The notes: generated by a model not told the origin, from the sequence alone. Shown: positions 8,167 through 17,472, numbered from the stretch's first letter. The stretch: 34,090 bases of DNA from Streptomyces sp. CBMA156 (GCF_014596515.1 NZ_MSJQ01000093.1:1-34090), one strand, 5' to 3'. Numbers and translations: made by a program.

Positions 8167-8569
8167 GTTGCGAGGCACCCTTCCACCCGTGGCCTCCGGT
8201 GGCTCCTCCGCGGCCTCTCGGGCCGCTGCCGGTGGCGGTACATCACGCTCTGCGCACCACACGGACGGACTGCACCCCGACGCGTTTCCGGCAGACACTC
8301 GTGTGCGTACTGGCATCTGAGAATATGCGTGATCACTGCGCCATGGGGTCCCTTTCCGGCCAACTCGCCGTGCTTGGTCCGGTGTGGCCGGAGTTGCGGA
8401 AGCACGAGGGTGCGGGCGGGGTTGTGCGCCGGAGCCCGCACGCCGGACGGCGCGCCTGGAGAGCGTCGATGACCTGCGGTTTCTCCGATCCGTGGGCTGA
8501 CTATCTGACGTTTATCGAACGTCAATCGGTCCGGTGCACAGTGGAGTCCAGCGCCGGGGAAGCGTTGAG
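8167..8569. other. Long intergenic region upstream of the methyltransferase gene
   Basis: About 480 nt separate the methyltransferase start from the SARP1 stop. I see no convincing gene; a minus-strand frame from 8525 to 8163 has no family features and looks non-coding. It holds an 8-bp palindrome GTGATCAC (8329-8336), the dyad at 8506-8524 and the SARP1 terminator. The methyltransferase promoter should lie here, but I cannot place it. Confidence 0.5.
8506..8524. promoter_or_regulatory. Dyad motif copy A (TGACGTT-N5-AACGTCA)
   Basis: A perfect 7-bp dyad (8506-8512 and 8518-8524) surrounds TATCG. Its core ACGT-TTATCGA-ACGT matches the motif at 11724-11738 (ATGT-TTATCGG-ACAT), with compensating changes in both arms. 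It lies 124 bp past the SARP1 stop and 340 bp upstream of the methyltransferase. Probably a protein-binding site of unknown owner. Confidence 0.55.
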
Positions 8570-8603
8570 GGCGCTCCCGCAGCCGGGGGGCTGCGGGAGC
8601 GCC
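8570..8603 (-). terminator. Terminator after SARP1
   Basis: A perfect 15-bp stem (8570-8584 with 8589-8603) and a GGGG loop lie 45 nt beyond the TAA stop of SARP1. Confidence 0.85.
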
Positions 8604-8647
8604 AGCGCGCGGAACGGGGGAGGTGCTCCGTGGGGGGAACGGAGGCC

Positions 8648-11608
8648 TTACGGCGCGGGGGGAGAGAGGGGCTCGGTGTGCTGCTGGGAGATGAGGTCCG
8701 CCACGGGGGAGGCCTCAGGCACACCGAGCCGAGTGAAGATCGCGTGTGCCTCCTGGAGGCAGGCGAGTCCACGGGCCGGCTGGGCGAGCGTCAACAGGGC
8801 CTCGCCCAGCGTGGCGTTCGCCAGCCCCTGGCAGTAGGCGGAGTCCATCTCCTGCCCGATCGCCAGCGACTCGCCGGCCGCCGAGGCCGCCTCGGCGGGC
8901 TGCTCGGAGACCAGCAGGGCGGAGGCGAGCCTGGCCAGGGTGTAGCCCTCCCACAGCGAGTTGCGCTGGGTCCGGTACAGCCGGTGCGCCTCCCGCAGGT
9001 GCGGCACGGCCTCGCCGCCGGGGAGCACCACGCCCAGCTGGTAGAGGGTCTGGGCGAGCAGCGGACCGTTCCTGGACGCCCTGGCGGCGGCGACGCCCTC
9101 CTCGGCGGAGCGGATCGCCGTCCCGGTCATGCCGAGCCGGTGCTGCACCCGGGCCATGTTGCTGACGATCCTGGCCTCGAGGACGGGCGCGGCGACGGCC
9201 TGGCTGGTGGCCCTGGCCTGTTCGAGGAACGGCAGCGCCTCCGCCGGACGGTTGCCCACGTTCAGGATCACGCCCAGCATGTTGGCCGTGGCGAGGAGGA
9301 GGACGGTCGGTTCGTCCGAGGCCTGGTGCTTCAGGCTCCGGCGGAAGGACTGCTCGGAGCCCTGGAAGTCGCTGGTGACGGACTGGAGGGTGCCGAGGAC
9401 GAAGTACACCCGGGCGATCCCGGCGGAGTCGTCACGGCGCTGGGCGTCCTCGCCGATGGCCTCCAGGACCCGGAGCACGCGCGGGCCGCGGGTCGGGTCC
9501 GGGTCGATGCTGAACAGGTAGTTCAGCAGGTCGATGGCAGCACGTTGCAGGGTTCCGGGGCCGCTCGCCGCCGCCTCGGCGGCGCTGAGCACCAGGGCAC
9601 CCTCGGTGCCGAGCCAGTCCTGGGCGGCCTGACTCGTCGGCAGGTCGAGACCAGGCGAGGTGAGAGTGGTCAGCAGTTCGGGCAGCTGGTCGTCCGGCTC
9701 GATGACCTGTGCCGCGTTGCGCACGGTCGGGATCAGCAGGCCGAGCAGCCGCAGAACCGCCTGCTCCTGCTCCTCGGTGTCCCCGATCCGCTCGTTCTGC
9801 CGCTGGGCATAGAGCCGGAGCAGGTCGTGGTAGCGGTAGCGGCCGGGCGTGAAGCACTCCAGCATGTTCGCCTCGACCAGCGCCTCGGCGAGGTCCTCGG
9901 CGGTGTACTCGTCCATGCCGAGCAGCGCCGCGGCGGCCGCCAGCGGGATGTCGGGGGAGTCGATCAGGGCGAGCAGCCGAAAGGCGCGGGCCTCGGCCGG
10001 GGACAGCTGACCGTAGCCGAGCCCGATGGTGGTCTCCACGGCGAGGTTGCCGAGCTGGAGCTCGTCCAGCCGGCGGCGCTGGTCGGCTAACCGACGGGCC
10101 AGGTCGGAGACGCTCCAGCGCGGACGGCTGGCCAGCCGGGCGGCGGCGATGCGGACGGCCAGCGGCAGGAAGCCGCAGGCGGTGATCACTGCCGTGGCGG
10201 CCTCCGGCTCGGCGGCGACCCGCTGCTCACCGACGATGGCCGAGAAGAGCGCCAGCGCCTCGTCCGAGGTCAGCTCCTCGACGTCGAAGAGCTGTGCACC
10301 CGGGATGCCGGCCAGCCGGGAGCGGCTGGTGGCGAGCACCGCGCAGCCTGAGACGCCTGGGATCAGCGGCCGGATCTGGTCGGCGTCGCGGGCGTTGTCC
10401 AGCAGGATGAGCATCCGCCGGTTGGCGAGCAGCGAGCGATAGAGGGCGGAGCGCTGTTCGAGCGAGTCGGGGTTCTCGGTGACGCCGAGCGCGTGCAGGA
10501 AGTCACCGAGGACGACGACGGGGTCGGCCGGCGAGGTGCCGGCTCCACGCAGGTCCACGTACAGCTGTCCGTCGGGGAACTCGGCCCGGACCCGGTGGGC
10601 GACGTGCACCGCGAGGGTGGTCTTGCCGACGCCGCCGATGCCGGCCAGCGAGGTCACCACCACGGCCTGCCCGGTGGCGTTCATCAGGACCGCGGAGAGG
10701 TCACCCACCAGCTCGGTACGGCCGCTGAAGTCCGATACATCAGCCGGGAGTTGGGCCGGGGCCGGGGTTGCGGCCGAGCCGTCGTCGCGGGCGATGGGGG
10801 CGGACGAGGCGGAGAGGAGGAGAGCGGGGTCGGCCGCGAGGATGCGTGTGTGCATCGTGGACAGGCCCGCGCCCGGTTCGACCCCGAGTTCCTCGATCAG
10901 CAGCTTGCGGGTGTCGGAGTAGACGCCGAGCGCCTCGGCCTGGCGTCCGCAGCGGTACAGCGCCAGCATCAGCAGCTCGCGCAGGCGCTCGCGCAGCGGG
11001 TGCTCGGCCGTCAGGTTGTTCAGCTCGCCGACGACCTCCGCGTGCAGGCCGATGTCGAGGGCGGCGGCGCACAGCTCCTCGGCGGCGGTCACCTGGCGTT
11101 CGGCGAGCCGGAGCCGCTGGCTGTCGGCGTAGGGGCCGGGGATGCCGGTGAGCGGGCGGCCGCTGAACAGGTCCAGCGCCTGCGCCAGCAGTCGGTGGAC
11201 CTCGTGCCTGTCGCCGGCGGTCCTGGCGGCGGCGGCCTCGGTGGAGAGCCGTTCGAAGACCGTCAGGTCGAGCGCCTCGCCCGGGATGCGCAGTGCGTAC
11301 CCGTCGGCGACCGAGACCAGCAGCTCGGCGGGCCGGCGAATCTCCCGGCGGGGCTCGATGACGGAGCGCAGGCGGGAGACATAGGTCCGCAGTGCGGCCA
11401 CGGCCTGGGCCGGAGGCCGTTCGCCCCAGAGCGCGTCGACCAGGTCCTGCGTGGCGACCGGGCGTCCGGAATGCAGCAGAAGGGCTGTCAGAACGGCTTG
11501 CTGCTGGGGGGATCCGAGGGGGACGGGGTTGCCGTCGAGCCAGGCCTGGACCGGGCCGAGGACTTGGAAGCGCAGCGCAGAGGCCTGCGGCGTCTCCCGA
11601 AACTCCAT
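8648..11608 (-). CDS. AfsR-like SARP transcriptional activator with NB-ARC and TPR domains (SARP1)
   Basis: The 986-residue protein has the AfsR architecture. It has an OmpR-type winged helix (about 12-100), a BTAD helical domain (about 105-255), an NB-ARC/STAND ATPase and C-terminal TPR-like helices (about 650-970). Walker A is GIGGVGKTT with Lys329 and Walker B is LILLD ending at Asp404. These proteins activate secondary metabolism or development by binding direct repeats near -35. ATG 11608 has GGGGGA 5 nt upstream; the frame is open to 12067, but the extension crosses the divergent gene. Leu507 (ARRLADQ) is encoded by TTA at 10088-10090, the only in-frame TTA I found in the window. Translation should therefore depend on the bldA tRNA and be late. 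Targets unknown; no biosynthetic cluster is adjacent. Confidence 0.94.
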   Translation of the reverse strand: MEFRETPQASALRFQVLGPVQAWLDGNPVPLGSPQQQAVLTALLLHSGRPVATQDLVDALWGERPPAQAVAALRTYVSRLRSVIEPRREIRRPAELLVSVADGYALRIPGEALDLTVFERLSTEAAAARTAGDRHEVHRLLAQALDLFSGRPLTGIPGPYADSQRLRLAERQVTAAEELCAAALDIGLHAEVVGELNNLTAEHPLRERLRELLMLALYRCGRQAEALGVYSDTRKLLIEELGVEPGAGLSTMHTRILAADPALLLSASSAPIARDDGSAATPAPAQLPADVSDFSGRTELVGDLSAVLMNATGQAVVVTSLAGIGGVGKTTLAVHVAHRVRAEFPDGQLYVDLRGAGTSPADPVVVLGDFLHALGVTENPDSLEQRSALYRSLLANRRMLILLDNARDADQIRPLIPGVSGCAVLATSRSRLAGIPGAQLFDVEELTSDEALALFSAIVGEQRVAAEPEAATAVITACGFLPLAVRIAAARLASRPRWSVSDLARRLADQRRRLDELQLGNLAVETTIGLGYGQLSPAEARAFRLLALIDSPDIPLAAAAALLGMDEYTAEDLAEALVEANMLECFTPGRYRYHDLLRLYAQRQNERIGDTEEQEQAVLRLLGLLIPTVRNAAQVIEPDDQLPELLTTLTSPGLDLPTSQAAQDWLGTEGALVLSAAEAAASGPGTLQRAAIDLLNYLFSIDPDPTRGPRVLRVLEAIGEDAQRRDDSAGIARVYFVLGTLQSVTSDFQGSEQSFRRSLKHQASDEPTVLLLATANMLGVILNVGNRPAEALPFLEQARATSQAVAAPVLEARIVSNMARVQHRLGMTGTAIRSAEEGVAAARASRNGPLLAQTLYQLGVVLPGGEAVPHLREAHRLYRTQRNSLWEGYTLARLASALLVSEQPAEAASAAGESLAIGQEMDSAYCQGLANATLGEALLTLAQPARGLACLQEAHAIFTRLGVPEASPVADLISQQHTEPLSPPAP

Positions 11609-11723
11609 GAAGTCCCCCGATGGCCTGTGGTGTCGATTCCGTGAAAGGGCGCTCGGCGGTCCGCCGCGGTGCTTCAGCTTAGGCGGACGGCCGACTCTGC
11701 CGGACGGCACCGCAAGTCGCACG

Positions 11724-11755
11724 ATGTTTATCGGACATTTAATCAACCCTACGAT
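11724..11755 (+). promoter_or_regulatory. Dyad motif copy B and promoter of the small acidic protein gene
   Basis: ATGT-TTATCGG-ACAT (11724-11738) is the partner of the dyad at 8506-8524. On the plus strand it covers the -35 position of a possible promoter (TTTATC 11727-11732, 17-bp spacer, TACGAT 11750-11755) for the gene at 11823. It also lies 116 bp upstream of SARP1 on the other strand, so one protein here could control both. Confidence 0.5.
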
Positions 11756-11822
11756 ACTGTCCCCGCGCCCGTGCCACGGAGGCCGGGCAAGACACATTTG
11801 ATGACCGAAAGGCGGCCGCCCA

Positions 11823-12107
11823 ATGGCCAACGACCAGAGCGAGAACCCGGTGGCGTCGAAGCCCGAGAACGAGGCGAAGACCGAGGCCCCGGCCGCCGCT
11901 GTGGAGGCGGGCAAGGCTGTCGAGGGTGCGGTCACCGCGGCCTCGAACCCGGCCGAGTACGCCGCGCCGACCGACGAGCAGAAGGCGGACATAGAGTCCG
12001 GGCTTTTCGGCGACGAGGCCGAGCACGTGGTGGAGCCGACTGCGCCGGCCACCGGTGAGCCGGGCAAGAAGTACGTGCCGGAGAGCGTCGTGGGCGGCCA
12101 CCCGTAA
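11823..12107 (+). CDS. Small acidic Ala/Glu-rich hypothetical protein
   Basis: I do not recognise this 94-residue protein. It has no cysteine, no membrane segment and no signal peptide. The composition is Ala-, Glu- and Pro-rich and strongly acidic, so most of it is probably disordered. A more structured-looking segment, DEQKADIESGLFGDEAEHVV, lies at residues 51-70, and the C-terminus reads KKYVPESVVGGHP. Wobble positions are GC-rich as in real local genes. ATG 11823 is preceded by GAAAGG about 10 nt upstream. It is divergent from SARP1 across 214 bp containing dyad copy B. A strong hairpin follows its stop. It may be a SARP1 target or partner, which is inference from position only. Confidence 0.72.
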   Translation: MANDQSENPVASKPENEAKTEAPAAAVEAGKAVEGAVTAASNPAEYAAPTDEQKADIESGLFGDEAEHVVEPTAPATGEPGKKYVPESVVGGHP

Positions 12108-12119
12108 GCCGTTTCCGGT

Positions 12120-12158
12120 CGAGTGTCCCCGTGCCCCCGTCCGGGCCGGGGGCACTCG
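12120..12158 (+). terminator. Terminator after the small acidic protein gene
   Basis: GTGCCCCC (12131-12138) pairs with GGGGGCAC (12148-12155). Alternatively, 12120-12130 pairs with 12148-12158 over 11 bp with one G-T wobble. Both structures lie just past the stop at 12107. Confidence 0.7.
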
Positions 12159-12274
12159 TCTGTTATGTGCGCGTCGCTTCACGCGGCGGGCATGCCGGTG
12201 GCCGAAACGTGCCCGTGGTGCACTCATGGTGACCGGCGATATCCGTAACGTGCCCGACGACGGGTACGGGGCGT

Positions 12275-12288
12275 TCCGGAATTCCGGA
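12275..12288. repeat. Perfect 14-bp palindrome TCCGGAATTCCGGA
   Basis: The palindrome lies immediately beyond the stop codon (12290-12292, minus strand) of the 91-residue hypothetical gene. It has no loop, so it is a better DNA-binding dyad than a terminator. Owner unknown. Confidence 0.5.
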
Positions 12289-12289
12289 T

Positions 12290-12565
12290 TCACCCGGGGG
12301 GATTGCGGCGGTCGGAATGTTGCCGTTTGCCTGCGTTTTGCCGAAATCGACGGAGAAGATCGTATTCGGCTGAATCGCCGGGCCCGGGGGCGGGGTCGAC
12401 CTGGTGCGGTTCGGCGGTCCATTCCCGGCCGCCCGTCTCGGGGCGCAGGTAGTGCTCACCGCCGATGGTGTCCATGTAGATGCCGGTGCGTCCGGTCCTC
12501 CGGTCGAGGACGAGTTCACCCACGTGTGGCCGGTAGGCCGGGGCGTTTCGCTGTCGGGTGCTCAC
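12290..12565 (-). CDS. Small hypothetical protein divergent from gntR
   Basis: The 91-residue protein resembles small streptomycete proteins with the pattern VGELVLDRRTGRTGIYMD followed by YLRPETGGREW. This is a short beta-rich fold whose function I do not know; relatives often sit beside GntR or XRE regulators. The last 25 residues are basic and not clearly family-like. GTG 12565 has GAGGAG (12573-12578) 7 nt upstream, a strong SD. The promoter is TTGACA (12631-12636, minus strand), and both TCTCTAGAGA operators lie between it and the gene. The divergent GntR protein is therefore the likely repressor. Confidence 0.7.
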   Translation of the reverse strand: MSTRQRNAPAYRPHVGELVLDRRTGRTGIYMDTIGGEHYLRPETGGREWTAEPHQVDPAPGPGDSAEYDLLRRFRQNAGKRQHSDRRNPPG

Positions 12566-12601
12566 CGTGCTGCTCCTCGCTCTGGTCGGCGACTGGCCAG
12601 C

Positions 12602-12636
12602 ATCTCTAGAGAAGCTAATATCTCTAGAGATGTCAA
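12602..12636. promoter_or_regulatory. Twin TCTCTAGAGA operators and the divergent TTGACA promoter
   Basis: The 10-bp palindrome TCTCTAGAGA occurs at 12603-12612 and 12621-12630, 18 bp centre to centre. The second copy extends to a 12-bp palindrome (12620-12631). A consensus minus-strand -35 TTGACA (12631-12636) abuts the second copy. The first copy covers the -10 position 17-18 bp further on. A regulator bound here would block the 12565 gene. The GntR protein at 12706 is the natural candidate. Confidence 0.75.
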
Positions 12637-12652
12637 CGGTCGTCGTATCTGC

Positions 12653-12681
12653 TTACCGGCGACCGTGGGCGCGCCTACGAT
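12653..12681 (+). promoter_or_regulatory. Probable gntR promoter
   Basis: TTACCG (12653-12658), a 17-bp spacer and TACGAT (12676-12681) lie 24 nt before the gntR ATG. They are downstream of the twin operators, so autoregulation may be weaker than control of the divergent gene. Confidence 0.5.
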
Positions 12682-12705
12682 TTGTCCCAGGCAGAGGGAG
12701 CGGAG

Positions 12706-13464
12706 ATGACCGGCAGCAGTGGCGACAAGCAGCCCAAGTACCAGCGGATCGCCGAAGCGCTGAAGACGGCCATCGACGCCGGCCGGTACCGCGCGGGGGA
12801 CCGCCTGCCCGGCGAGAACGACCTCATGGACGAGTACGGCGTGGCCCGGATGACCGCCCGTCAGGCGCTGGGCGTGCTGCAGAGCGAGGGCCTCGCCGAG
12901 GCGCGCCGCGGCGCCGGGGTGTTCGTCCGGGAGTTCCGGCCGCTGCGCCGGCGCGGCATCCAGCGGCTGGCGCAGGGGCAGTGGGGTTCGGGCCGGTCGA
13001 TATGGTCGGCGGACATCGACAACCGCAGCCTGGTGGTCGACCAGGTGTCCGTCACCGAGCAGGGCGCGCCCGAGCACGTGGCGCGGGTGCTCGGGGTCGA
13101 TCCCGGCGCCCCGATGTGCGTGCGGCACCGCCGCTTCGTCCTGGACGGCAAGCCGGTGCTGCTCTCGACCTCGTACCTGCCCGCCGTCCTGGTCGCGGGC
13201 ACCGCCATCACCCGTGAGGACACCGGCCCCGGCGGCACCTACGCCCGGCTCGCCGAGATCGGCGCCAAGCCCGTGCACTTCCGCGAGGAGGTCCGCTCCC
13301 GGATGCCCGGCGCGGAGGAGTCCGCCCGGCTGGAGCTCGCCGCCGGCACCCCGGTCATCCTGATCTGCCGCACCGCCTTCGCCGACGAGGGCCAGGTCGT
13401 CGAGCTCAACGAGATGATCCTGGACTCCGCCTCGTACGTCCTGGAGTACGACTTCGACGCCTAG
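12706..13464 (+). CDS. GntR-family regulator, HutC/UTRA type
   Basis: The 252-residue protein has a GntR winged helix at residues 11-74 (YQRIAEALKTAI, then GENDLMDEYGVARMTARQAL, then RRGAGVFV). A UTRA ligand domain follows (about 95-245) with the typical MCVRHRRFVLDGKPVLLSTSYLP pattern. HutC-type proteins bind small molecules such as sugars or amino-acid derivatives; the ligand here is unknown. ATG 12706 follows GAGGGAG (12694-12700). A TTG at 12684 would add eight residues. It probably binds the twin palindromes at 12603-12630 and controls the divergent 91-residue gene and itself. Its 3' end converges on the yoeB gene with 35 nt between. Confidence 0.92.
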   Translation: MTGSSGDKQPKYQRIAEALKTAIDAGRYRAGDRLPGENDLMDEYGVARMTARQALGVLQSEGLAEARRGAGVFVREFRPLRRRGIQRLAQGQWGSGRSIWSADIDNRSLVVDQVSVTEQGAPEHVARVLGVDPGAPMCVRHRRFVLDGKPVLLSTSYLPAVLVAGTAITREDTGPGGTYARLAEIGAKPVHFREEVRSRMPGAEESARLELAAGTPVILICRTAFADEGQVVELNEMILDSASYVLEYDFDA

Positions 13465-13499
13465 CCGTTCTGACCGCCTGGCCCGCCGGCCGCCCTTCG

Positions 13500-13760
13500 C
13501 TACTGGTAGTGGTAGCGGGCCTTGAGGATCTTCACTTCCTTCTCGTCGGCCCGGTACACCAGTCGGTGCTCGTCGTCGATCCGGCGCGACCAGTAGCCGG
13601 CCAGGTCGCCCTTCAGCGGCTCGGGCTTCCCGATCCCGCCGAACGGGTCCCGCTGGATCTCGCCGACGAGGCGGGTGATCCGTTGGGCCATCTTCCGGTT
13701 CGATCCGAGCCGGAAGAGGAAGTCCTCCCAGGCGTCCGGGTCGAAGTGGACGCTCCTCAC
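13500..13760 (-). CDS. yoeB: YoeB-family mRNA interferase toxin (module 1)
   Basis: The 86-residue RelE-superfamily toxin matches YoeB throughout. Such toxins cleave mRNA on the ribosome. The catalytic residues are visible as Glu47 (GKPEPLK), Arg66 (DDEHR), His84 and Tyr85. Other YoeB proteins, including the second copy in this window, end exactly at that tyrosine, but here one extra Gln86 follows. Its start overlaps the yefM stop by 4 nt (13757-13760), giving the usual antitoxin-first translational coupling. By eye it is about 55% identical to the module 2 toxin. Whether the extra residue alters activity is unknown. Confidence 0.94.
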   Translation of the reverse strand: MRSVHFDPDAWEDFLFRLGSNRKMAQRITRLVGEIQRDPFGGIGKPEPLKGDLAGYWSRRIDDEHRLVYRADEKEVKILKARYHYQ

Positions 13761-14029
13761 ACCTCACCCGCCAGTGCTTCCAGCTCCTCCACGGTCCTGC
13801 TGACGCCCGGGTGGCCGGCCCTGTCCCGGGCGACGGCCTCCATGAGCCTCCGCGCGTTGGCGGGAGAGCGCAGCAGGTGGATCGTCTCCTGCCACGAGTC
13901 GTAGTCCTCGGCGGACATCAGGACGGCGTCCCCGCCCTTGGAGGTGATCCTTATCGGCGCGTGGTCGTCGTTGACCTTCTTGATCAACGGAAAGAGCTGG
14001 GTGCGTGCTTCGCTCGCGCTGATCGCCAT
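13757..14029 (-). CDS. yefM: YefM/Phd-family antitoxin (module 1)
   Basis: The 90-residue antitoxin has an N-terminal Phd/YefM DNA-binding fold ([20 protein letters not shown], then [15 protein letters not shown]). A flexible acidic C-terminus (after about 65) normally wraps the toxin. ATG 14029 has AAGGG 7 nt upstream. It neutralises YoeB and represses its own operon, probably through the GGTAC-containing palindromes at 14048-14094. The N-terminal two thirds are about two thirds identical to the module 2 antitoxin, so cross-binding of DNA or toxin is possible. Confidence 0.94.
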   Translation of the reverse strand: MAISASEARTQLFPLIKKVNDDHAPIRITSKGGDAVLMSAEDYDSWQETIHLLRSPANARRLMEAVARDRAGHPGVSRTVEELEALAGEV

Positions 14030-14047
14030 CGGAGCGCCCTTCGTGTC

Positions 14048-14094
14048 CGTACCGGATTCCCGTACCCCGATGGTGCGAGTATCCGGTACCGGAT
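14048..14094 (-). promoter_or_regulatory. yefM-yoeB module 1 operator
   Basis: A perfect 14-bp palindrome ATCCGGTACCGGAT (14081-14094) and a partial copy CGTACCGGAT (14048-14057) lie within 65 bp upstream of yefM. The 11-mer TATCCGGTACC (14080-14090) recurs upstream of module 2 at 27165-27175. This is likely the YefM-YoeB autorepression site. Confidence 0.7.
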
Positions 14095-14119
14095 GCCACG
14101 CCGATGTGCCGACAAGAAG

Positions 14120-14151
14120 CCCGCCCCGGCCGCAGGGGCGGCCGGGGCGGG
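14120..14151 (-). terminator. Terminator after fumarase
   Basis: A perfect 14-bp GC stem (14120-14133 with 14138-14151) and an AGGG loop lie 20 nt beyond the fumarase stop. Confidence 0.85.
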
Positions 14152-14170
14152 GGTGAGGGAGCGGGGCGGG

Positions 14171-15838
<1,668 letters not shown>

Positions 15839-15973
15839 GGGGGCGGTCCTTAGGTGTCCAGTTGGTCCGGCTGCGTCGGCGAAGCACCATCCAGGGTAGG
15901 ACCCGGCGGAAGTCGGCATGCGGACAGGTCGGCCTTGCGTGACCGGGCTCACTCGCGCCCCAGTTCGAGCGAC

Positions 15974-15985
15974 TAGGCTGACCCC
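15974..15985 (+). promoter_or_regulatory. Leaderless -10 of the DUF1707 gene
   Basis: TAGGCT (15974-15979) stands exactly 6 nt before the GTG at 15986 and no SD is present. The spacing puts the transcription start at the initiation codon. Confidence 0.6.
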
Positions 15986-16747
15986 GTGGAAAACTCGCCG
16001 TCGCAGGACGATCCGGGGCAGCCTCTGGTGCCGGCGCCCGTACCGATGACCAAACCCGAACCCAAGCCCGTACTCAGGCCCGAGGGCGGGGCCGCGGCGG
16101 CGCCACGGCCGCACGCGCCGGTCGCGGAGGCGGAGCTGCGCGTCTCCGACGCCGACCGCGAGAAGGTCGCCGAGCTGCTGCGGGACGCCTACGCCGAGGG
16201 CCGGCTGGACGCCGACGAGCACGCGGAGCGCATCGAGGCCGCCTACGCCGCGAAGACCTTCGGGGACCTCGCGCCGCTGACCAGGGACCTGCCGGCCCGT
16301 CCGCTGTCCTTCGAGAAGCCGCCGCTGAACGCCCCGCAGGCGCCGCCGCAGCCGCCCGCGCGCCAGGAGTCCCCGTGGGTGGTGGCCGTCTTCGGCGGCG
16401 CGTCCCGGAAGGGCCGCTGGCGGGTGGGCTCGAAGCTGAGCGCCTTCGCCGCGTTCGGCGGGGTGGAGATCGACCTGGGCGACGCCGTGTTCGAGTCTCC
16501 CGAGGTGGAGATCACCGTCATGGCGATGTTCGGCGGGGTCGACGTCCGGGTGCCGGAGAACGTCAGCCTGCACGGCAGCGGGATCGGCCTGTTCGGCGGC
16601 TTCGACGTCCGGGAGCAGACCGCGGCGGACCCGTACGCTCCGGTTGTCCGAGTCAAGGGCCTTGCCCTGTTCGGCGGTTGCACCGCCAAGCCGCGCCGCG
16701 GCAAGAAGCTGAAGGAGTGGGTGCGCCGCCAACTCGGCACCGACTGA
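15986..16747 (+). CDS. DUF1707 and LiaF-like C-terminal domain protein
   Basis: The 253-residue protein has a Pro-rich N-terminus and a DUF1707 domain at residues 51-103 ([20 protein letters not shown], then [12 protein letters not shown]). After a Pro-rich linker comes a beta-repeat domain with five FGG motifs ([35 protein letters not shown]). That is the pattern of the LiaF/cell-wall-active-antibiotic-response C-terminal domain. No membrane helix is visible, unlike LiaF. A role in envelope-stress sensing is possible but unproven. The transcript appears leaderless from GTG 15986. A strong terminator follows at 16766-16799. Confidence 0.88.
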   Translation: MENSPSQDDPGQPLVPAPVPMTKPEPKPVLRPEGGAAAAPRPHAPVAEAELRVSDADREKVAELLRDAYAEGRLDADEHAERIEAAYAAKTFGDLAPLTRDLPARPLSFEKPPLNAPQAPPQPPARQESPWVVAVFGGASRKGRWRVGSKLSAFAAFGGVEIDLGDAVFESPEVEITVMAMFGGVDVRVPENVSLHGSGIGLFGGFDVREQTAADPYAPVVRVKGLALFGGCTAKPRRGKKLKEWVRRQLGTD

Positions 16748-16765
16748 GCACCATTGACCTGCACG

Positions 16766-16799
16766 GCGCCCGGCCGGGGAGCAACTCCCGGCCGGGCGC
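16766..16799 (+). terminator. Terminator after the DUF1707 gene
   Basis: 16766-16781 pairs with 16785-16799 over 15 bp with one bulged G and a CAA loop. I see nothing assignable between here and 17009 except the whiB leader. Confidence 0.85.
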
Positions 16800-17009
16800 T
16801 CGGCGTTGCGGCCGGTGCGCTGCGTAGTCGTTTGCGTGCAGTGTGCATGAATCGCGGCCGGGCGGGGTAGTTCCTTCCGCACATCGCTTCTTGTACGGCT
16901 GCGCACCGGAGGCGGCCGAGCGGCCGTGCCGGGGTTGGACAGCGGGGGCTCGCAGCCGGCAGCGGAGCGAGGGGTCCCCGTGTCCGAGAGCCTCGTCAGG
17001 AGTACGGCC

Positions 17010-17441
17010 GTGCTGCATCCGATCGAGTCCCGCACCACCTCGCCAGTCGCCGCCGCGCAGGTGCTGGAGCGCCGCCCCGGCGTCCGGCCGCAGCCGCAGC
17101 CCCCGGGCGGTCCGGCCGGTGCCCCCGCGGGCGACGACAATCCCTGGCACACCGGCGCGGCGTGCCGGCGGGACGAGGTGGGGCTGTTCTTCGCGCCCTC
17201 CAAGGAGCCGACGGCGGCCCGGTTGTCGCGCGAGGAGCAGGCCAAACAGGTGTGCGCCCGCTGCCCGGTGCTGCTGGAGTGCCGCGAGCACGCGCTGGCC
17301 CAGCCGGAGCCGTACGGGGTCTGGGGCGGGCTGACGGCCGCCGAGCGGCGGGTGGTGCTGGCCCGGCGTCGCCGCCGGGACACGGAGCTGCGCGAGGCGG
17401 CCAGGGTGGCGGCGGCCGCGCGGCGCCGGATAGCCGGGTGA
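17010..17441 (+). CDS. WhiB-family iron-sulfur transcription factor
   Basis: The 143-residue protein has the four WhiB cysteines, Cys52, Cys82, Cys85 and Cys91 (AACRRDE, then [11 protein letters not shown]). They bind a 4Fe-4S cluster. The GVWGG turn at 103-107 and a basic C-terminus (RRRRR region, then [10 protein letters not shown]) provide the sigma-factor and DNA contacts. The 45-residue Pro/Ala-rich N-terminal extension is longer than in small Wbl proteins. GTG 17010 has a perfect AGGAG (16998-17002) 7 nt upstream, preferred over frames open to 16926. WhiB proteins regulate development, redox response or antibiotic resistance in actinomycetes; which paralogue this is cannot be settled here. 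Confidence 0.93.
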   Translation: MLHPIESRTTSPVAAAQVLERRPGVRPQPQPPGGPAGAPAGDDNPWHTGAACRRDEVGLFFAPSKEPTAARLSREEQAKQVCARCPVLLECREHALAQPEPYGVWGGLTAAERRVVLARRRRRDTELREAARVAAAARRRIAG

Positions 17442-17472
17442 CGGCGGGTCCGAGAGGGGACGGAGGACGCGC

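Noticed and set aside
8163..8525. Possible 120-residue minus-strand gene upstream of the methyltransferase
   Set aside because: Arg/His/Pro-rich with no family pattern or SD; more likely promoter and leader DNA.
11609..12067. N-terminal extension of SARP1 to 12067
   Set aside because: It crosses the divergent small gene and both promoters; the AfsR-type start with SD is at 11608.
15839..17383. N-terminal extension of the fumarase frame to 17383
   Set aside because: It runs antisense through the DUF1707 and whiB genes; fumarase begins at 15838 with an SD and normal length.
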